From: Cerasicoccus frondis
GTDB lineage: Bacteria > Verrucomicrobiota > Verrucomicrobiia > Opitutales > Cerasicoccaceae
Reading direction: 5' to 3'
DNA: 64,000 bases
NCBI GenBank assembly: GCA_031296915.1
Contig: JAVDPC010000010.1
Span: forward strand, 124,001 to 188,000
Below the pieces are notes generated by a model. The model saw nothing but the letters and a program-made list of their open reading frames with translations. It did not search any database and had not been told where the DNA came from. Made by a program: the position numbers and the translations under genes. Shown one piece after another: positions 34,535 through 43,665 of the stretch (position 1 is its first letter; every line of letters starts with the position of its first letter).

Positions 34535-35421
34535 ACCAACTGCCAGATTCCATCAGCCTCGTCATGCGATCCTACAACGAAGCATGGGCCATCGGCGACA
34601 CGCTCAAGGCCGTGTTCGATCAAGATTACCCGGGCAAGATCGAGCTCATCGTCATCGACAGCGCGTCGACCGACGGCTCGCATGAGATCATCCGCCAGTT
34701 CGATCCCTACGCCTTTGAAATTCTCGAGCCCGGAACCTACGTGCCCGGCGTGGTGCTCAACCGCGGCATGCAACTGGCCACCAACGAGTGGGTCGTCTAC
34801 CTGAACAGCGACGCCACGCCCGCCAATCGCCAATGGCTCAGCGAACTGCTCAAAGTCGCCCTCGCGACGCCCAATCTCGGCTCCGCGTTCAGCCGTCAAA
34901 TTCCACGCGGCGATTGCCAGGCCGTCTTCGCGCACGACTACGATCGCTGCTTCGGCCCCAACCGCGAAAGCGTCAACTGGCCGAACTTCTTCAGCATGGT
35001 CAGTTGCATCACGTCAAAGACAATCTGGCGGGAGTTCCCCTTCCGCGAAGATCTTCAATACGCCGAGGACGACGAGTGGTCGCGCCGCATGAAAGACGGT
35101 GGACGCGAAATTGTTCTCGCCGAGAAATCCATCGCCATCCACTCGCACAATTACACGCTGGCGCAGTCCTACAAACGCGCGCGAGGCGACGCCGTTGCCG
35201 TCTCCAAAGCCGGGCACGCCAACCCCGTTGGCAACAAGCCGAAGTTCCTCGTCATGGGCACGGTCAAGGACGCGTTGGCCGACTTTAAATTCTGCCAACG
35301 CGAAGGCCGACTCGGCGAATGGCCGCACGCCATCGGTGTCCGCTGGCAGCAGCGCCGCGGACGCGCCGATGGCTACGATGCCGGCGCCGCCGAACGAACC
35401 GCCAACCAGCAGCCGTCATGA
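34531..35421 (+). CDS. Glycosyltransferase family 2
   Basis: About 296 residues, GT-A fold: SLVMRSYNEAWAIGDTLKAV, IELIVIDSASTDGSHEII, the DxD-equivalent VVYLNSDATP and a later acidic EDDEWSRRM region. It probably uses a nucleotide sugar to extend the repeat unit. The ATG at 34531 overlaps the previous stop as ATGA; a longer frame from 34468 is read through the neighbour. Confidence 0.9.
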   Translation: MNQLPDSISLVMRSYNEAWAIGDTLKAVFDQDYPGKIELIVIDSASTDGSHEIIRQFDPYAFEILEPGTYVPGVVLNRGMQLATNEWVVYLNSDATPANRQWLSELLKVALATPNLGSAFSRQIPRGDCQAVFAHDYDRCFGPNRESVNWPNFFSMVSCITSKTIWREFPFREDLQYAEDDEWSRRMKDGGREIVLAEKSIAIHSHNYTLAQSYKRARGDAVAVSKAGHANPVGNKPKFLVMGTVKDALADFKFCQREGRLGEWPHAIGVRWQQRRGRADGYDAGAAERTANQQPS

Positions 35422-36659
35422 AGATACTGACCATCAGCAATCTCTACCCCCCGCACCACGTGGGTGGCTACGAAGTGCGTTGCCAGCAAGTCATGGATCG
35501 GCTGCGCGGGCGCGGGCACGAGGTCCACGTTCTCACGTCCAACCACGCCAAACCAGGCGTCACCGAGCCTGACCCGCCCGGCATTGAGCGCGCGTTGCGC
35601 ATTCACGGATTCTTCGGACACCCATGGCTGCCCATGCACCAGTTGCTTGAGCTGGAGCGCGAGAACCACGCCACGCTCATCGCAGCGATAAAGCGCGTGC
35701 AGCCCGACGTCATTCACGTGTGGAACATGGGCGGCATTTCCAAGTCGCTCCTCCACCGCCTCGAGGATGGAAGCATCCCCGTCGTTTACGACATCTCCGA
35801 CCACTGGATCGCGCGCAGCCTCAAGGGCGACGTCTGGCTCGACTGGTGGAACCGCCGCGCACGCGGTGGGTCGGGACTCCTCCGCATGCTCGCCGAACTG
35901 CTTGCCCAGCGCCGCAAGTTCGACCGCGACGCGCCGACTTACCCAGTTGAACGCATCGCCTGGAAGCACATCTATTTTTGCAGCGCCTTCCTGCGCCAAC
36001 TCACGCTCGATGCTGGCTATAAAGTTGGCCATGGCAGCGTGATTTACTGCGGCGTGGAGACGGCGAAGTTTGAACACAAAACAGACTACAGCCAATTCAA
36101 GCGTCTGCTCTTTGTCGGTCGTCTCAGCGAAGACAAAGATCCGCTGACTGCGATTCGCGGCGTGGCTAAAGCCCGCGCGCATGGCCTCGATGTCACACTC
36201 GATCTCTACGGCAAGGGTGACCCGGAATACGTTCAGCAACTCCACGATGCCTGCGCGGACTTAAAGCTCGGCGACGCCGTCCAATTCAAGTCCTGCACGC
36301 CCGAGGAAATGCGCCGCGTTTATTCGCAATACGACGCGCTGCTCTTCACCAGCAACTGGGGCGAACCCTTTGCGCTGACGCCACTGGAAGCCATGGCCGC
36401 GCGCCTGCCGGTGATCCTCGTTCCCGACGGCGGCGATGTCGAGCTCGGCCGCGACGGCGAAAACTGCGTCCTAGCTGAAGCCGCCAATCCAGAATCCATT
36501 GCCAGTGGCATTCAACGCCTTCACGCCAGCGCTACACTTCGCCAGCAAATAGCCGAAAACGCTGGCGCCGAAGTCGACGCGCAATACGACCTCAAGCCCA
36601 TCAGCGAACAGATCGAAACCTTCCTCGCAAACGCCATAGAGGCATACCGCGCCAGGTAG
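35418..36659 (+). CDS. Glycosyltransferase family 4
   Basis: About 413 residues: MKILTISNLYPPHHVGGYEV (typical GT4 opening with the Gly loop), VIYCGVETAKFE, LLFVGRLSEDKDPLTAIRG and the E-x7-E region EPFALTPLEAMAARLPVILV. Four-base overlap with the GT2 gene. It is the last gene of the plus operon; a repeat-rich spacer follows and no clear terminator with a T tract is visible. Confidence 0.9.
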   Translation: MKILTISNLYPPHHVGGYEVRCQQVMDRLRGRGHEVHVLTSNHAKPGVTEPDPPGIERALRIHGFFGHPWLPMHQLLELERENHATLIAAIKRVQPDVIHVWNMGGISKSLLHRLEDGSIPVVYDISDHWIARSLKGDVWLDWWNRRARGGSGLLRMLAELLAQRRKFDRDAPTYPVERIAWKHIYFCSAFLRQLTLDAGYKVGHGSVIYCGVETAKFEHKTDYSQFKRLLFVGRLSEDKDPLTAIRGVAKARAHGLDVTLDLYGKGDPEYVQQLHDACADLKLGDAVQFKSCTPEEMRRVYSQYDALLFTSNWGEPFALTPLEAMAARLPVILVPDGGDVELGRDGENCVLAEAANPESIASGIQRLHASATLRQQIAENAGAEVDAQYDLKPISEQIETFLANAIEAYRAR

Positions 36660-36692
36660 GCAAAAGCTGGTTCAAAAATGGAACCCGGCGCC

Positions 36693-36714
36693 TGTCCCGC
36701 TAAGCGGTGATCCC
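36693..36714. repeat. 22-bp repeat, inverted relative to 40627-40648
   Basis: TGTCCCGCTAAGCGGTGATCC with one further C; its reverse complement matches 20 of 22 bases at 40627-40648. The two copies flank the lipoprotein gene in opposite orientation. Each contains a small CCGCT/AGCGG-type hairpin. Confidence 0.6.
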
Positions 36715-36755
36715 GATCGGGCTTGTTTCATCCAGCGGGTTGACGGAGAGGCAAC

Positions 36756-36789
36756 AGCAAGCCCAGTCGGGACAACGGGTTCCACCTCC
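36756..36789. repeat. Dispersed repeat, degenerate copy
   Basis: Shares AAGCCC-GTCGGGACA-CGGG-TCCACCTC with 55522-55552. The other copy forms a clean GCCCGGT/ACCGGGC hairpin; here the stem is broken by substitutions. Confidence 0.5.
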
Positions 36790-36834
36790 TTCCCGCTCTT
36801 CCCGATCTTCCTGTTTAAAAAACATCCCTGCCCC
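36781..36834. repeat. Direct repeat flanking the lipoprotein gene, left copy
   Basis: A 54-base stretch from TCCACCTCCTTCCCGCTC to CATCCCTGCCCC. The right copy at 40735-40789 differs by about three positions, one being an added A in the A run. Confidence 0.75.
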
Positions 36835-36959
36835 TCTCTCTCCACCGCCAATTTCGCCGTAACGGGCCACTACCATAACTGAGTTAACGTTGATAACTCC
36901 GCCCAATACCCTGGTGACTCCGTAGCCCGCACAGGCAATTACGATGCAGACAACGATTT

Positions 36960-36976
36960 ACTTTGCATCGCAAAGC
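36960..36976. repeat. 17-bp palindrome copy 2 (ACTTTGC-ATC-GCAAAGC)
   Basis: Same hairpin family as 22019 and 51192, here intergenic with the complementary centre and one terminal mismatch. Confidence 0.5.
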
Positions 36977-37143
36977 TCAGTTTCACTCCGTCTGCGCTTA
37001 ATGTTTAGATCAGACGTTGCAGTCTCGACAGCATCTAAATAAGTCGTCCCATAAATCATTATTTGAGCTGTCACCCAATCTTCACCCTTACTCAGAGGGA
37101 ATTAAATTTGACACCGAATAATTATTCAATGCAGTGAACGGAT

Positions 37144-40100
37144 ATGATCTACTGCGCATCCTTACGGAATATAATTGGCGTACTCATCCAGGCGTCACTC
37201 TGGACGATGATCCTGTCGGGCTGTGGCCAAGAACCATCCGCCGAATCAGACGCCAGCAAAGGAGGAAAGCCAAGTGCGAAGTCTGCTTCTTCTGCATTAT
37301 CCAGTATAGATGACGCCATCGACACTGTGCTGAAAGACTTGGATGGCGATGATCGAAGCCGCTTAAAAAAATCCTACCGTCAATGGGCGAGCGACCCCAA
37401 CATACACCAGGATATCATCATACAAGAACGCGGCTGGCGAGAGTTCGCGAAGAAAGACCAAAGCATTGCTCGTTTTCCTGCTGATATCGCCGCAGCCGCC
37501 ATTTCCCACGAAATACCGATTGAGCGCACCATCAACGATCGTCAGCCCAAGGGATTCAATACGCAGACGCTGGGCCTCATGGCATTGTGGAATAACGCGG
37601 ATAGCCTCAATGAAAGCGATGTAGAGCGCGCGTTGCCAGCCCTCGTAGACATACTAGGATCCGAGTATGAGTGCGAATACGGGACCAACGAAAAGGTGAA
37701 GCATGCTGACCTGGCGCAGGCTGTCCTTCTTGAAATGAGTGACAAGTCAACATCCGCAGTGGTCAATTTGCTATTACAACAGGACCTGCCTACGCCCAAG
37801 GCCATCCACGTATTGAGCACAATCAAGCCCTCGAATGCGCAAGACATGGCTAAGCTCAAAACACTGTATAATGGGACCGATAACATCGAGATCCGCGTTG
37901 CGATTCTGGAAGCAGCCGAACGAGGCAACTCGGTAGAATTCATGAAGGAGATTTATCTTCAACAAGATCCCGTAACCAGCGGTCTAGCCGGTCATGCTCT
38001 TTTGATGCAGAGGAATCAGGATTATAGCCCCATCTGGAGCGAAGCCTTGCAGCAGGAAAAAGTAGAACGCCATGTCGCCAATATGGCGGCAGCGGGATTG
38101 AAAAAGAATCCTACGGCGGAGTCCGCGCCTTTGGTCAATGTCGCCATGCGCTCAGCCCGATCAGACGAGTCCATGGATATGGCTCGCATCTATATTTTTA
38201 AGGAATTGCTGACCTATGAGGACATCGCCGCGGACATTCCGATTAACTACTCAGGCATCAGCGATAATCGTGATCGCGAACAACACATCAAGACAATCTA
38301 CGAGAATGGCGGAGAGGCTAGCTTGGACTTCCTCAAGTATGTTGCCAAATACGACCCCAGTCCCGATGTTCGCGATAAAGCGCTTACGTTCTTCGCGGAC
38401 GCGACCAACACTCCAAAAGAAAGCATTCAATTGGAGGCGCAACCCATTACCCAGCTGGATTTTGATTTAGCGCTGAATGCAAGCCGCCGTTTTGATTATG
38501 GTCACGGTGAAATAGACTTCCAGGTTAGTTACACTCCCTATCCTGGTAAGGACATCGCTGAGCGACTTCCCGAGCAGCAGGCCGAGTATGCCTCATTCCT
38601 TACTGAGGCGCTTGCCTCGCCCATTCCCTACGACCGACGCGGCGCCATCATGCTCGCAGGCTCGCTATCCAACGAATCTCACGTGCCCGCATTGGCAGAG
38701 CTCTACCTCGAAGAGCGGACCATGAATGATGACCGGATGCAACGAGCAGTGATCGACGCACTGGCTAATACCGGAAGCCCGCAAGCGACTGAATTTGTGT
38801 GCCAGTGGATTCGCGATTACGGCAAGGAAGGCTATTCAGATTTTGATACGTACTTTGATGCCCGCGATGGCGATGCTGATCATCGCTACTTGCTTGAGTT
38901 GATGCTCGAGCCCGAACACAAAGAAATTGCCAATCGCTTATTTGACGGCTCTCAACAATTGCGCGCCGACTTCTTTGTCGATCAGGGTGGCGCCTTTCCC
39001 ACAGCTGCGCTGATTACCCAGAGTTTAATTTGGGAGCCGGCGCCTGGACAGCAGATCTATGCTCACATTCTTGGTCACTGGAAAGCCGAGGACATCACGA
39101 GTGAAGCACTGGGCCGAGTCGACAACTCTCTTCAAGCTGAATGGGTTCAGCCGGACAGCATGATTAACGCTCTAATGCGGGTCGTTAACGACAGCCCCAA
39201 CGAAACTGTATTTACTGTGCTGAATGCGCTGAATGAGCCCGGGAATCGAGATTACTTTGCGGCAGGCATTCAGGCGGCAAGTCCTGATGTAAAGGAGGCC
39301 TTCGGGACGGCTCTACGCAAACGTCTAGGCGTCGCCCCTCACGACCCCGACGATGTCGGAATGCATCGTAAACTGCTACAAACCCTGATATTAGTTTACC
39401 CGGACCCCGCAGCTTATCAGGCTGAATTGGAGGCCTCCGTAGTGAGTTTCGACCAACGCTGGCCCGCCTGGAAGAAAACGCCCAACAGCCAGCTTTTCAT
39501 CCAGGACATGGTCTCCCTAACCAGTGAACCAACCGTCGAAGCGATTGTTGCTTACATTGGTGATGAATCGACGCCGAAGAGCAAACGGTCGGCCGCGTAC
39601 CAAACCCTGCAGAAGATGGGCAATCTCGGATTTGATGGAATGTTCCGTCTCATGGAACATGAGAATCCGGATATCCGCAAGCAGGCGATTAAAAACGCCC
39701 TGAGTTCCACCGACCCTGAGATGTTTGCGCGTAAGTTCGCGATCTTTGATGAAGATGACAAGGAGATGGTTAAAGCCATGAATTTCAGCAAGACTTACCT
39801 CGACGACGGCGACATGAACGAGGTGCTTCCCACGCTCATTGCGGATTCTGATCAGCGGCGCTTCATCTATTTACTGGACTGGATGAGCAATGGAAAGCTG
39901 CTCGGTCGGGACGACGCCTGCATTGAAATTTATCAAGCGACCTTCAACCGCTGGGATGACATGACGCCAGAGCAGCAAACTCAATTCGTCAACCATCTGA
40001 CTAAGTACCCGTATCGATTCCGCAAAGCAGATGATACCGTTGAAGCCTTCGACGTCGTTCTGGATCCGCGGCTGCCTCCCGAAGCACTGAAGAAACTCAC

Positions 40101-40362
40101 TAAAGCTCTCATGCACTCAGACATCGAGCGCAACCCGGAGCATGTCGCACTTTATTTCAAGGTGGTAAACGATCCCGAAGCCACCGAGACGCTTCTGGAA
40201 TTGGCTGATGACCGATGGTTCTACGAGTTAACGCCCGAAGCATTTGAACTCTACCTCAAGGAGATGGAAGCGTTGTCCGAACGCATGCCCGATCAGCAGC
40301 CGACAATCACCCAAGCCGTAGCGAAGGTAACCCAGGAAGTGCAAAGGCGCAGCGTAAAATAA
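37144..40362 (+). CDS. Giant HEAT-like-repeat lipoprotein of unknown function
   Basis: A 1072-residue lipoprotein: signal segment IIGVLIQASLWTMILSGC with lipobox LSGC near residue 28, then a Ser/Lys-rich linker. The rest is helical and acidic. Several segments look like HEAT/armadillo helices, for example MLAGSLSNESHVPALAELYL and, near residue 825, YQTLQKMGNLGFDGMFRLM followed by NPDIRKQAIKNAL. I do not recognise the family. It stands alone, flanked by related direct and inverted repeats, and codon choice looks less GC-rich than in the EPS genes. A surface scaffold is plausible; nothing indicates catalysis. Confidence 0.75.
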   Translation: MIYCASLRNIIGVLIQASLWTMILSGCGQEPSAESDASKGGKPSAKSASSALSSIDDAIDTVLKDLDGDDRSRLKKSYRQWASDPNIHQDIIIQERGWREFAKKDQSIARFPADIAAAAISHEIPIERTINDRQPKGFNTQTLGLMALWNNADSLNESDVERALPALVDILGSEYECEYGTNEKVKHADLAQAVLLEMSDKSTSAVVNLLLQQDLPTPKAIHVLSTIKPSNAQDMAKLKTLYNGTDNIEIRVAILEAAERGNSVEFMKEIYLQQDPVTSGLAGHALLMQRNQDYSPIWSEALQQEKVERHVANMAAAGLKKNPTAESAPLVNVAMRSARSDESMDMARIYIFKELLTYEDIAADIPINYSGISDNRDREQHIKTIYENGGEASLDFLKYVAKYDPSPDVRDKALTFFADATNTPKESIQLEAQPITQLDFDLALNASRRFDYGHGEIDFQVSYTPYPGKDIAERLPEQQAEYASFLTEALASPIPYDRRGAIMLAGSLSNESHVPALAELYLEERTMNDDRMQRAVIDALANTGSPQATEFVCQWIRDYGKEGYSDFDTYFDARDGDADHRYLLELMLEPEHKEIANRLFDGSQQLRADFFVDQGGAFPTAALITQSLIWEPAPGQQIYAHILGHWKAEDITSEALGRVDNSLQAEWVQPDSMINALMRVVNDSPNETVFTVLNALNEPGNRDYFAAGIQAASPDVKEAFGTALRKRLGVAPHDPDDVGMHRKLLQTLILVYPDPAAYQAELEASVVSFDQRWPAWKKTPNSQLFIQDMVSLTSEPTVEAIVAYIGDESTPKSKRSAAYQTLQKMGNLGFDGMFRLMEHENPDIRKQAIKNALSSTDPEMFARKFAIFDEDDKEMVKAMNFSKTYLDDGDMNEVLPTLIADSDQRRFIYLLDWMSNGKLLGRDDACIEIYQATFNRWDDMTPEQQTQFVNHLTKYPYRFRKADDTVEAFDVVLDPRLPPEALKKLTKALMHSDIERNPEHVALYFKVVNDPEATETLLELADDRWFYELTPEAFELYLKEMEALSERMPDQQPTITQAVAKVTQEVQRRSVK

Positions 40363-40373
40363 GAACTGTATTC

Positions 40374-40449
40374 TCACAGGCTTCCAGTCTGCCACGCTCA
40401 AGCCGCCTTGCTGGACACGAAAAATCACTGCGGCCTGATCGGCCAAGTT
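40374..40449. repeat. 76-base dispersed repeat, copy A
   Basis: Begins TCACAGGCTTCCAGTCTGCC, with a short AGGCT/AGTCT hairpin, and ends CGGCCAAGTT. Copy B at 49454 differs at two positions over 76 bases. It starts 12 bases after the lipoprotein stop. Confidence 0.8.
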
Positions 40450-40459
40450 AGCTGAAAAG

Positions 40460-40477
40460 TGGTTTCAGCTGAAACCA
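40460..40477. repeat. Perfect 18-bp palindrome TGGTTTCAGCTGAAACCA
   Basis: Nine-base self-complementary arms without a loop, just after repeat copy A. It may be a binding site or part of the repeat's secondary structure. Confidence 0.5.
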
Positions 40478-40626
40478 AATGGCAATCCGCAACCCCCACT
40501 TCGCGGACACACAATAGCGCGGACCGATTCCAGCTATTCGCATCATTCGCTCAAGCAAGGTCGCGCCTGTTATCCCTAACGGGCACAGCGATTGCCTCAA
40601 CGTCATCAGGATGAAACTTCCCGCTA

Positions 40627-40648
40627 GGGATCGCCGCTGAGCGGGACA
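40627..40648. repeat. 22-bp repeat, inverted partner of 36693-36714
   Basis: Matches the reverse complement of the left copy at 20 of 22 positions; the pair brackets the lipoprotein gene. Confidence 0.6.
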
Positions 40649-40734
40649 GATAACGGGACGCTACCCAACTGGTTCAATAAAACCAAACCACACAACCACT
40701 AGCGGCTTGCCTGGAGACTGCGCTCTACCTCCAC

Positions 40735-40789
40735 TCCACCTCCTTCCCGCTCTCTCCGATCTTCCTGTTTAAAAAAACATCCCTGCCCC
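40735..40789. repeat. Direct repeat flanking the lipoprotein gene, right copy
   Basis: Right copy of 36781-36834, 55 bases with an A7 instead of A6 run and a CTTCC/CTCTC change. Confidence 0.75.
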
Positions 40790-41036
40790 ACTACGCCACC
40801 GCAGCGACTTGCGTCGCCTGCCGTGGGCTAAGTCGAATGGCAAGCGTCGCCCTTCCCCCACCAAACGGCGGCGACAAAGCGCCGCCCTCCACCAATCCAC
40901 CGCCCTTTTTCCTTTAATCTTTTTCCTTTTTCCTCCTTGGCATTCGCCAAGGCTTACTGCATAATATTTCACTGATAATTCAACCACCCAGAATCTCTAC
41001 ACTTCCACACCTCCCAACCTCAACACCACTACAACA

Positions 41037-41954
41037 ATGCCATCACTCAACTATTACCTAACTCCCTTTGCCCCAAGCGCTAAAGACAAGGACTCGCGAC
41101 CGAAATACATCGCGCGGCCTGCGCGCAGCGGCGTCATGAACGATCAACAGCTCGCCCGGCTCATTGCCGAGCGCTGCACGCTAACCGAGGCCGACATCCA
41201 CGCCACGCTGATCGAGCTGCGCCTACACATCCTGCGGACCGTCGCTGAGGGAGGGCGCGTCAACCTGCAAGGCCTCGTCGAGTTCTACCCGAAGCTACGC
41301 GGCACCTTTGACGATCTGGACGAGCGCCGCGATCCCAAGCGCCACAAGATCAACATCGGCGCACGCCCCTGCAAGTCCCTCAACAAGGAGCTCAGCCGCC
41401 AGCAAATCAGCTGGCGACGCGTCCCCGGGCCCGATGAAACAGCCATCATCTACCAGGTGCGCGACACGCGCAGCGGCGAGCTCAACGCCACGCTCTCCCC
41501 CGGCGGGCCGGTGGGCCTCAGCGGCGTGCGGCTCAAGTTCAGCGAGTCGCGCCCCGACGAAGGCGTCTTCCTGATCCCCGTCCGCCAACCGAACGGCAGT
41601 CAAAAGGCAACCCCTAGCGCCCAAACCGCGACAAAGGCCGCCAATTCCACCCGCCAAGCCGCCCTTCCCCGCGAGATCCGCATGAACCACTACTTCGGCG
41701 TCCGCCCGAAGGAAGTCTGGTTCCTCGCCCCGGACGACCTCCCCGCCGGCCAATACGAACTGGAGCTCCGCACCCGCTCCCGCGGCGGCGAACACCTCCT
41801 CCGCGAACGTTGCCAACACCGCCTTACCTGCCCTGAGCTTGTCGAACGGGCCAGTGACTACCTTTCCGAAGACACTTGCCCTGAAGTTGTCGGAGTGTCC
41901 GATACCACCGCCACCGTGATCCCGACGCCCACACCGGAGCGAATTCCCGCCTAA
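41037..41954 (+). CDS. HU-like DNA-binding-domain protein (HU-HIG type) with DUF4469-like C-terminus
   Basis: A 305-residue protein. The opening LNYYLTPFAPSAKDK, PKYIARPARSGVM and then QLARLIAERCTLTEADIHAT and VNLQGLVEFYPKLRG match the HU-like domain of the HU-HIG family. Residues 130-260 are beta-rich with NATLSPGGPVGLSGVRLKF and end PAGQYELELRTRSRGGEHLL, the Ig-like DUF4469 module. It may bind DNA or act in chromosome or transposon biology; function is unproven. The last 40 residues are translated from dispersed repeats (41832 and 41879), so the original C-terminus was probably extended. Confidence 0.7.
   Translation: MPSLNYYLTPFAPSAKDKDSRPKYIARPARSGVMNDQQLARLIAERCTLTEADIHATLIELRLHILRTVAEGGRVNLQGLVEFYPKLRGTFDDLDERRDPKRHKINIGARPCKSLNKELSRQQISWRRVPGPDETAIIYQVRDTRSGELNATLSPGGPVGLSGVRLKFSESRPDEGVFLIPVRQPNGSQKATPSAQTATKAANSTRQAALPREIRMNHYFGVRPKEVWFLAPDDLPAGQYELELRTRSRGGEHLLRERCQHRLTCPELVERASDYLSEDTCPEVVGVSDTTATVIPTPTPERIPA
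41832..41850. repeat. CCTGAGCTTGTCGAA-type dispersed repeat inside the HU-like gene
   Basis: CCTGAGCTTGTCGAACGGG is one form of a short repeat seen in many unrelated bacterial genomes. A decayed second copy, CCTGAAGTTGTCGGAGTG, starts at 41880. Both are translated in frame (PELVER, PEVVGV). Confidence 0.6.
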
Positions 41955-42042
41955 GTATCGCCGACTGCGCGACCAAGTGTCGCCGACTGTCAATCGAAGC
42001 GTCGCCGACTCTTCCTAGAAGTGTCGCCGACGCTTTTTCACG
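41955..42042. repeat. Four tandem 22-bp repeats with GTCGCCGAC dyads
   Basis: Units start at 41955, 41977, 41999 and 42021, exactly 22 bp apart. Each begins G(T/C)(G/A)TCGCCGAC, whose core GTCG-C-CGAC is an inverted repeat; the remaining nine to ten bases vary. The array starts at the stop codon of the HU-like gene and ends with a T5 run (42034-42038). The stretch to 42132 contains further ACCC/GGGT-rich imperfect inverted repeats. Confidence 0.75.
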
Positions 42043-42132
42043 TACCCCTACTGGGTTTGGTCACAACCCTTACCTTGTTTGGGTCTGAAACATGGGTAGG
42101 GTTGGGTCTGAACCAAGTAGAGTCTCTCGAAA

Positions 42133-43665
42133 TCAGCCCTGCTCCAAAAGCTTCCGCACGGGCTTCTCATATTCTGGAGTGACTTGGATCTTCGATGGAT
42201 AGACCCAAACAATGAACTCCTCCTCAACTCCATCTGACTGAAAATAAATAATCCAGTCTTCCTTGGAATTTGAGAGAACCCGTTGAATCCCTGTTATAAT
42301 CTGAGGAAAGTCTTTCGAAGCACGTTCACTATACAACACCACCGTGCGTGAACGAGCGCCACCCCATCGGAACGGAATCTCGTAGTCGTCACCGAGATCA
42401 AGACCAAGTTTCTCTACTTCTTCTTCGATTTTACCATCGAGCCAATCCAACTCTGAGCCAAGCATCTCAACATTCACATCAGAAGCTATTGCATTGAAGC
42501 TCTCCTTAGTGTCATAGAAATCAAACGTCTCCTGATCAACAACCTCCAGTTGAAGTGAAGGTGAATATCTCGGAGTTGAAGCACGAAAATCGATATCCCA
42601 TGAAGGAAGTGAGGCTTGAAATTCTTCAAGGTCTCTAGGCTCAGATCCACTACATTTGACTCCTATTTCTCGCAATGAAGGCAATTGTTTAAGAGGACTA
42701 AGATCGATGCCTCTCGCTTCGGTGCTAATCGAAAGGTCGCAAAGAAGAGACAACCCTGCAATTGGCACAAGTGAGCCTACCCGAGAATTCAAAATATTAA
42801 CATGAGTAAGATTCTTAGCTCCACGTAATGGTTCCAGTGAATCGAATTCACCTTCCAGATTAACCAAATTCTCTAGCTTCGAATACCGTTCCAAACCACT
42901 CAAACTATTGACGTCAGCACTCCTGATAACTCGAAGTTCTGGCATCTCAGGAAAGCCCTCAAATGACTCAAAGGTTTCACCTCCTAACTCAAGTTTACGC
43001 AGCGAGGGCAATGTCGAAACGTCTTTTAATGCAGGAATTTGATCATTTGAAATGGAGAGTTCCCGTAATTGAGGAAGCTTTTGAAGAAACGACAGATCCT
43101 TAATTGGAGTATCCGAAACATCCAGTATCTCAAGGCTAAAGCATCCCCCAAGGGGCGAGAGTTCCTCTATTGGATTCGCTCGCAGATTAAGCCTCTTAAG
43201 CTTTGGGCATGCAACTAAAGTAGAGACATCAGATACCTCGTTGTTCGTTAAAATTAATTCAGATAAATCTGTTAGGAATTGTATCGCAGTTAAATCTCGA
43301 ACAGGTCGATCATCACTACGCAGTCTCTGAAAACTAAGCCAAGACAGCTTTTCCAATTCTTCTGCTGCAGGACGAACAAATTCCTTAGAGAAATGTGGCT
43401 CATAACCTGGACTATGACGCGCATCACCACGCTCACTCCAATCATCCCAATAGTTTGGATCAAAGTTAGAACGAACTCGCTCAATCAACAACTCGACGGT
43501 ATAGATCGCATCAAGACTGAGATCTGGAGATAAAGCATAATCCGAAAAACTTGTTGCTGTCATATCTTCTGATGGTGAAGAAATCAAAATGTGGGGCATA
43601 CATATCGTAAGGAATACAAATATACTCCTGATAATGAAATGATCGGCTAAACTAAAAGTCCTCAT
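42133..43665 (-). CDS. Secreted leucine-rich-repeat protein
   Basis: About 510 residues with a Sec signal (FIIRSIFVFLTICMPHILI). Residues 130-330 hold LRR units of the internalin-like 22-residue type, such as LSELILTNNEVSDVSTLVA, LKRLNLRANPIEELSPLGG and LEILDVSDTPIKDLSFLQK. The C-terminal 180 residues are unrecognised and acidic. It is probably a cell-surface binding protein. The gene is clearly AT-richer than the EPS region, which suggests transfer. ATG at 43665 is preferred; a GTG at 43674 would add three residues. Confidence 0.8.
   Translation of the reverse strand: MRTFSLADHFIIRSIFVFLTICMPHILISSPSEDMTATSFSDYALSPDLSLDAIYTVELLIERVRSNFDPNYWDDWSERGDARHSPGYEPHFSKEFVRPAAEELEKLSWLSFQRLRSDDRPVRDLTAIQFLTDLSELILTNNEVSDVSTLVACPKLKRLNLRANPIEELSPLGGCFSLEILDVSDTPIKDLSFLQKLPQLRELSISNDQIPALKDVSTLPSLRKLELGGETFESFEGFPEMPELRVIRSADVNSLSGLERYSKLENLVNLEGEFDSLEPLRGAKNLTHVNILNSRVGSLVPIAGLSLLCDLSISTEARGIDLSPLKQLPSLREIGVKCSGSEPRDLEEFQASLPSWDIDFRASTPRYSPSLQLEVVDQETFDFYDTKESFNAIASDVNVEMLGSELDWLDGKIEEEVEKLGLDLGDDYEIPFRWGGARSRTVVLYSERASKDFPQIITGIQRVLSNSKEDWIIYFQSDGVEEEFIVWVYPSKIQVTPEYEKPVRKLLEQG

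Larger units (their letters stand above)
36660..37143. other. Repeat-rich spacer, left flank of the giant lipoprotein gene
   Basis: A 484-base gap without a supported gene. It holds an imperfect GC hairpin region (36693-36730), a degenerate copy of a repeat also found at 55522, a 54-base direct repeat (36781-36834) shared with the right flank of the next gene, and a 17-bp palindrome (36960). The last 100 bases are AT-richer and probably contain the promoter of the gene at 37144. Confidence 0.6.
40363..41036. other. Repeat-rich spacer, right flank of the giant lipoprotein gene
   Basis: A 674-base gap with no supported gene. It contains a 76-base dispersed repeat (40374-40449), an 18-bp palindrome (40460-40477), an inverted 22-bp repeat (40627-40648), a direct repeat of the left flank (40735-40789) and a pyrimidine-rich stretch before the HU-like gene. 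Short open frames here are read through repeats. Confidence 0.6.

Noticed and set aside
40228..40446. Minus-strand open frame of 72 codons shared with 49284-49526
   Set aside because: The shared peptide comes from the dispersed repeat, not from a conserved gene.
41955..42042. CRISPR array
   Set aside because: The repeats share only about 12 bases with 10-base variable parts and no cas genes are present; spacers of CRISPR are far longer.
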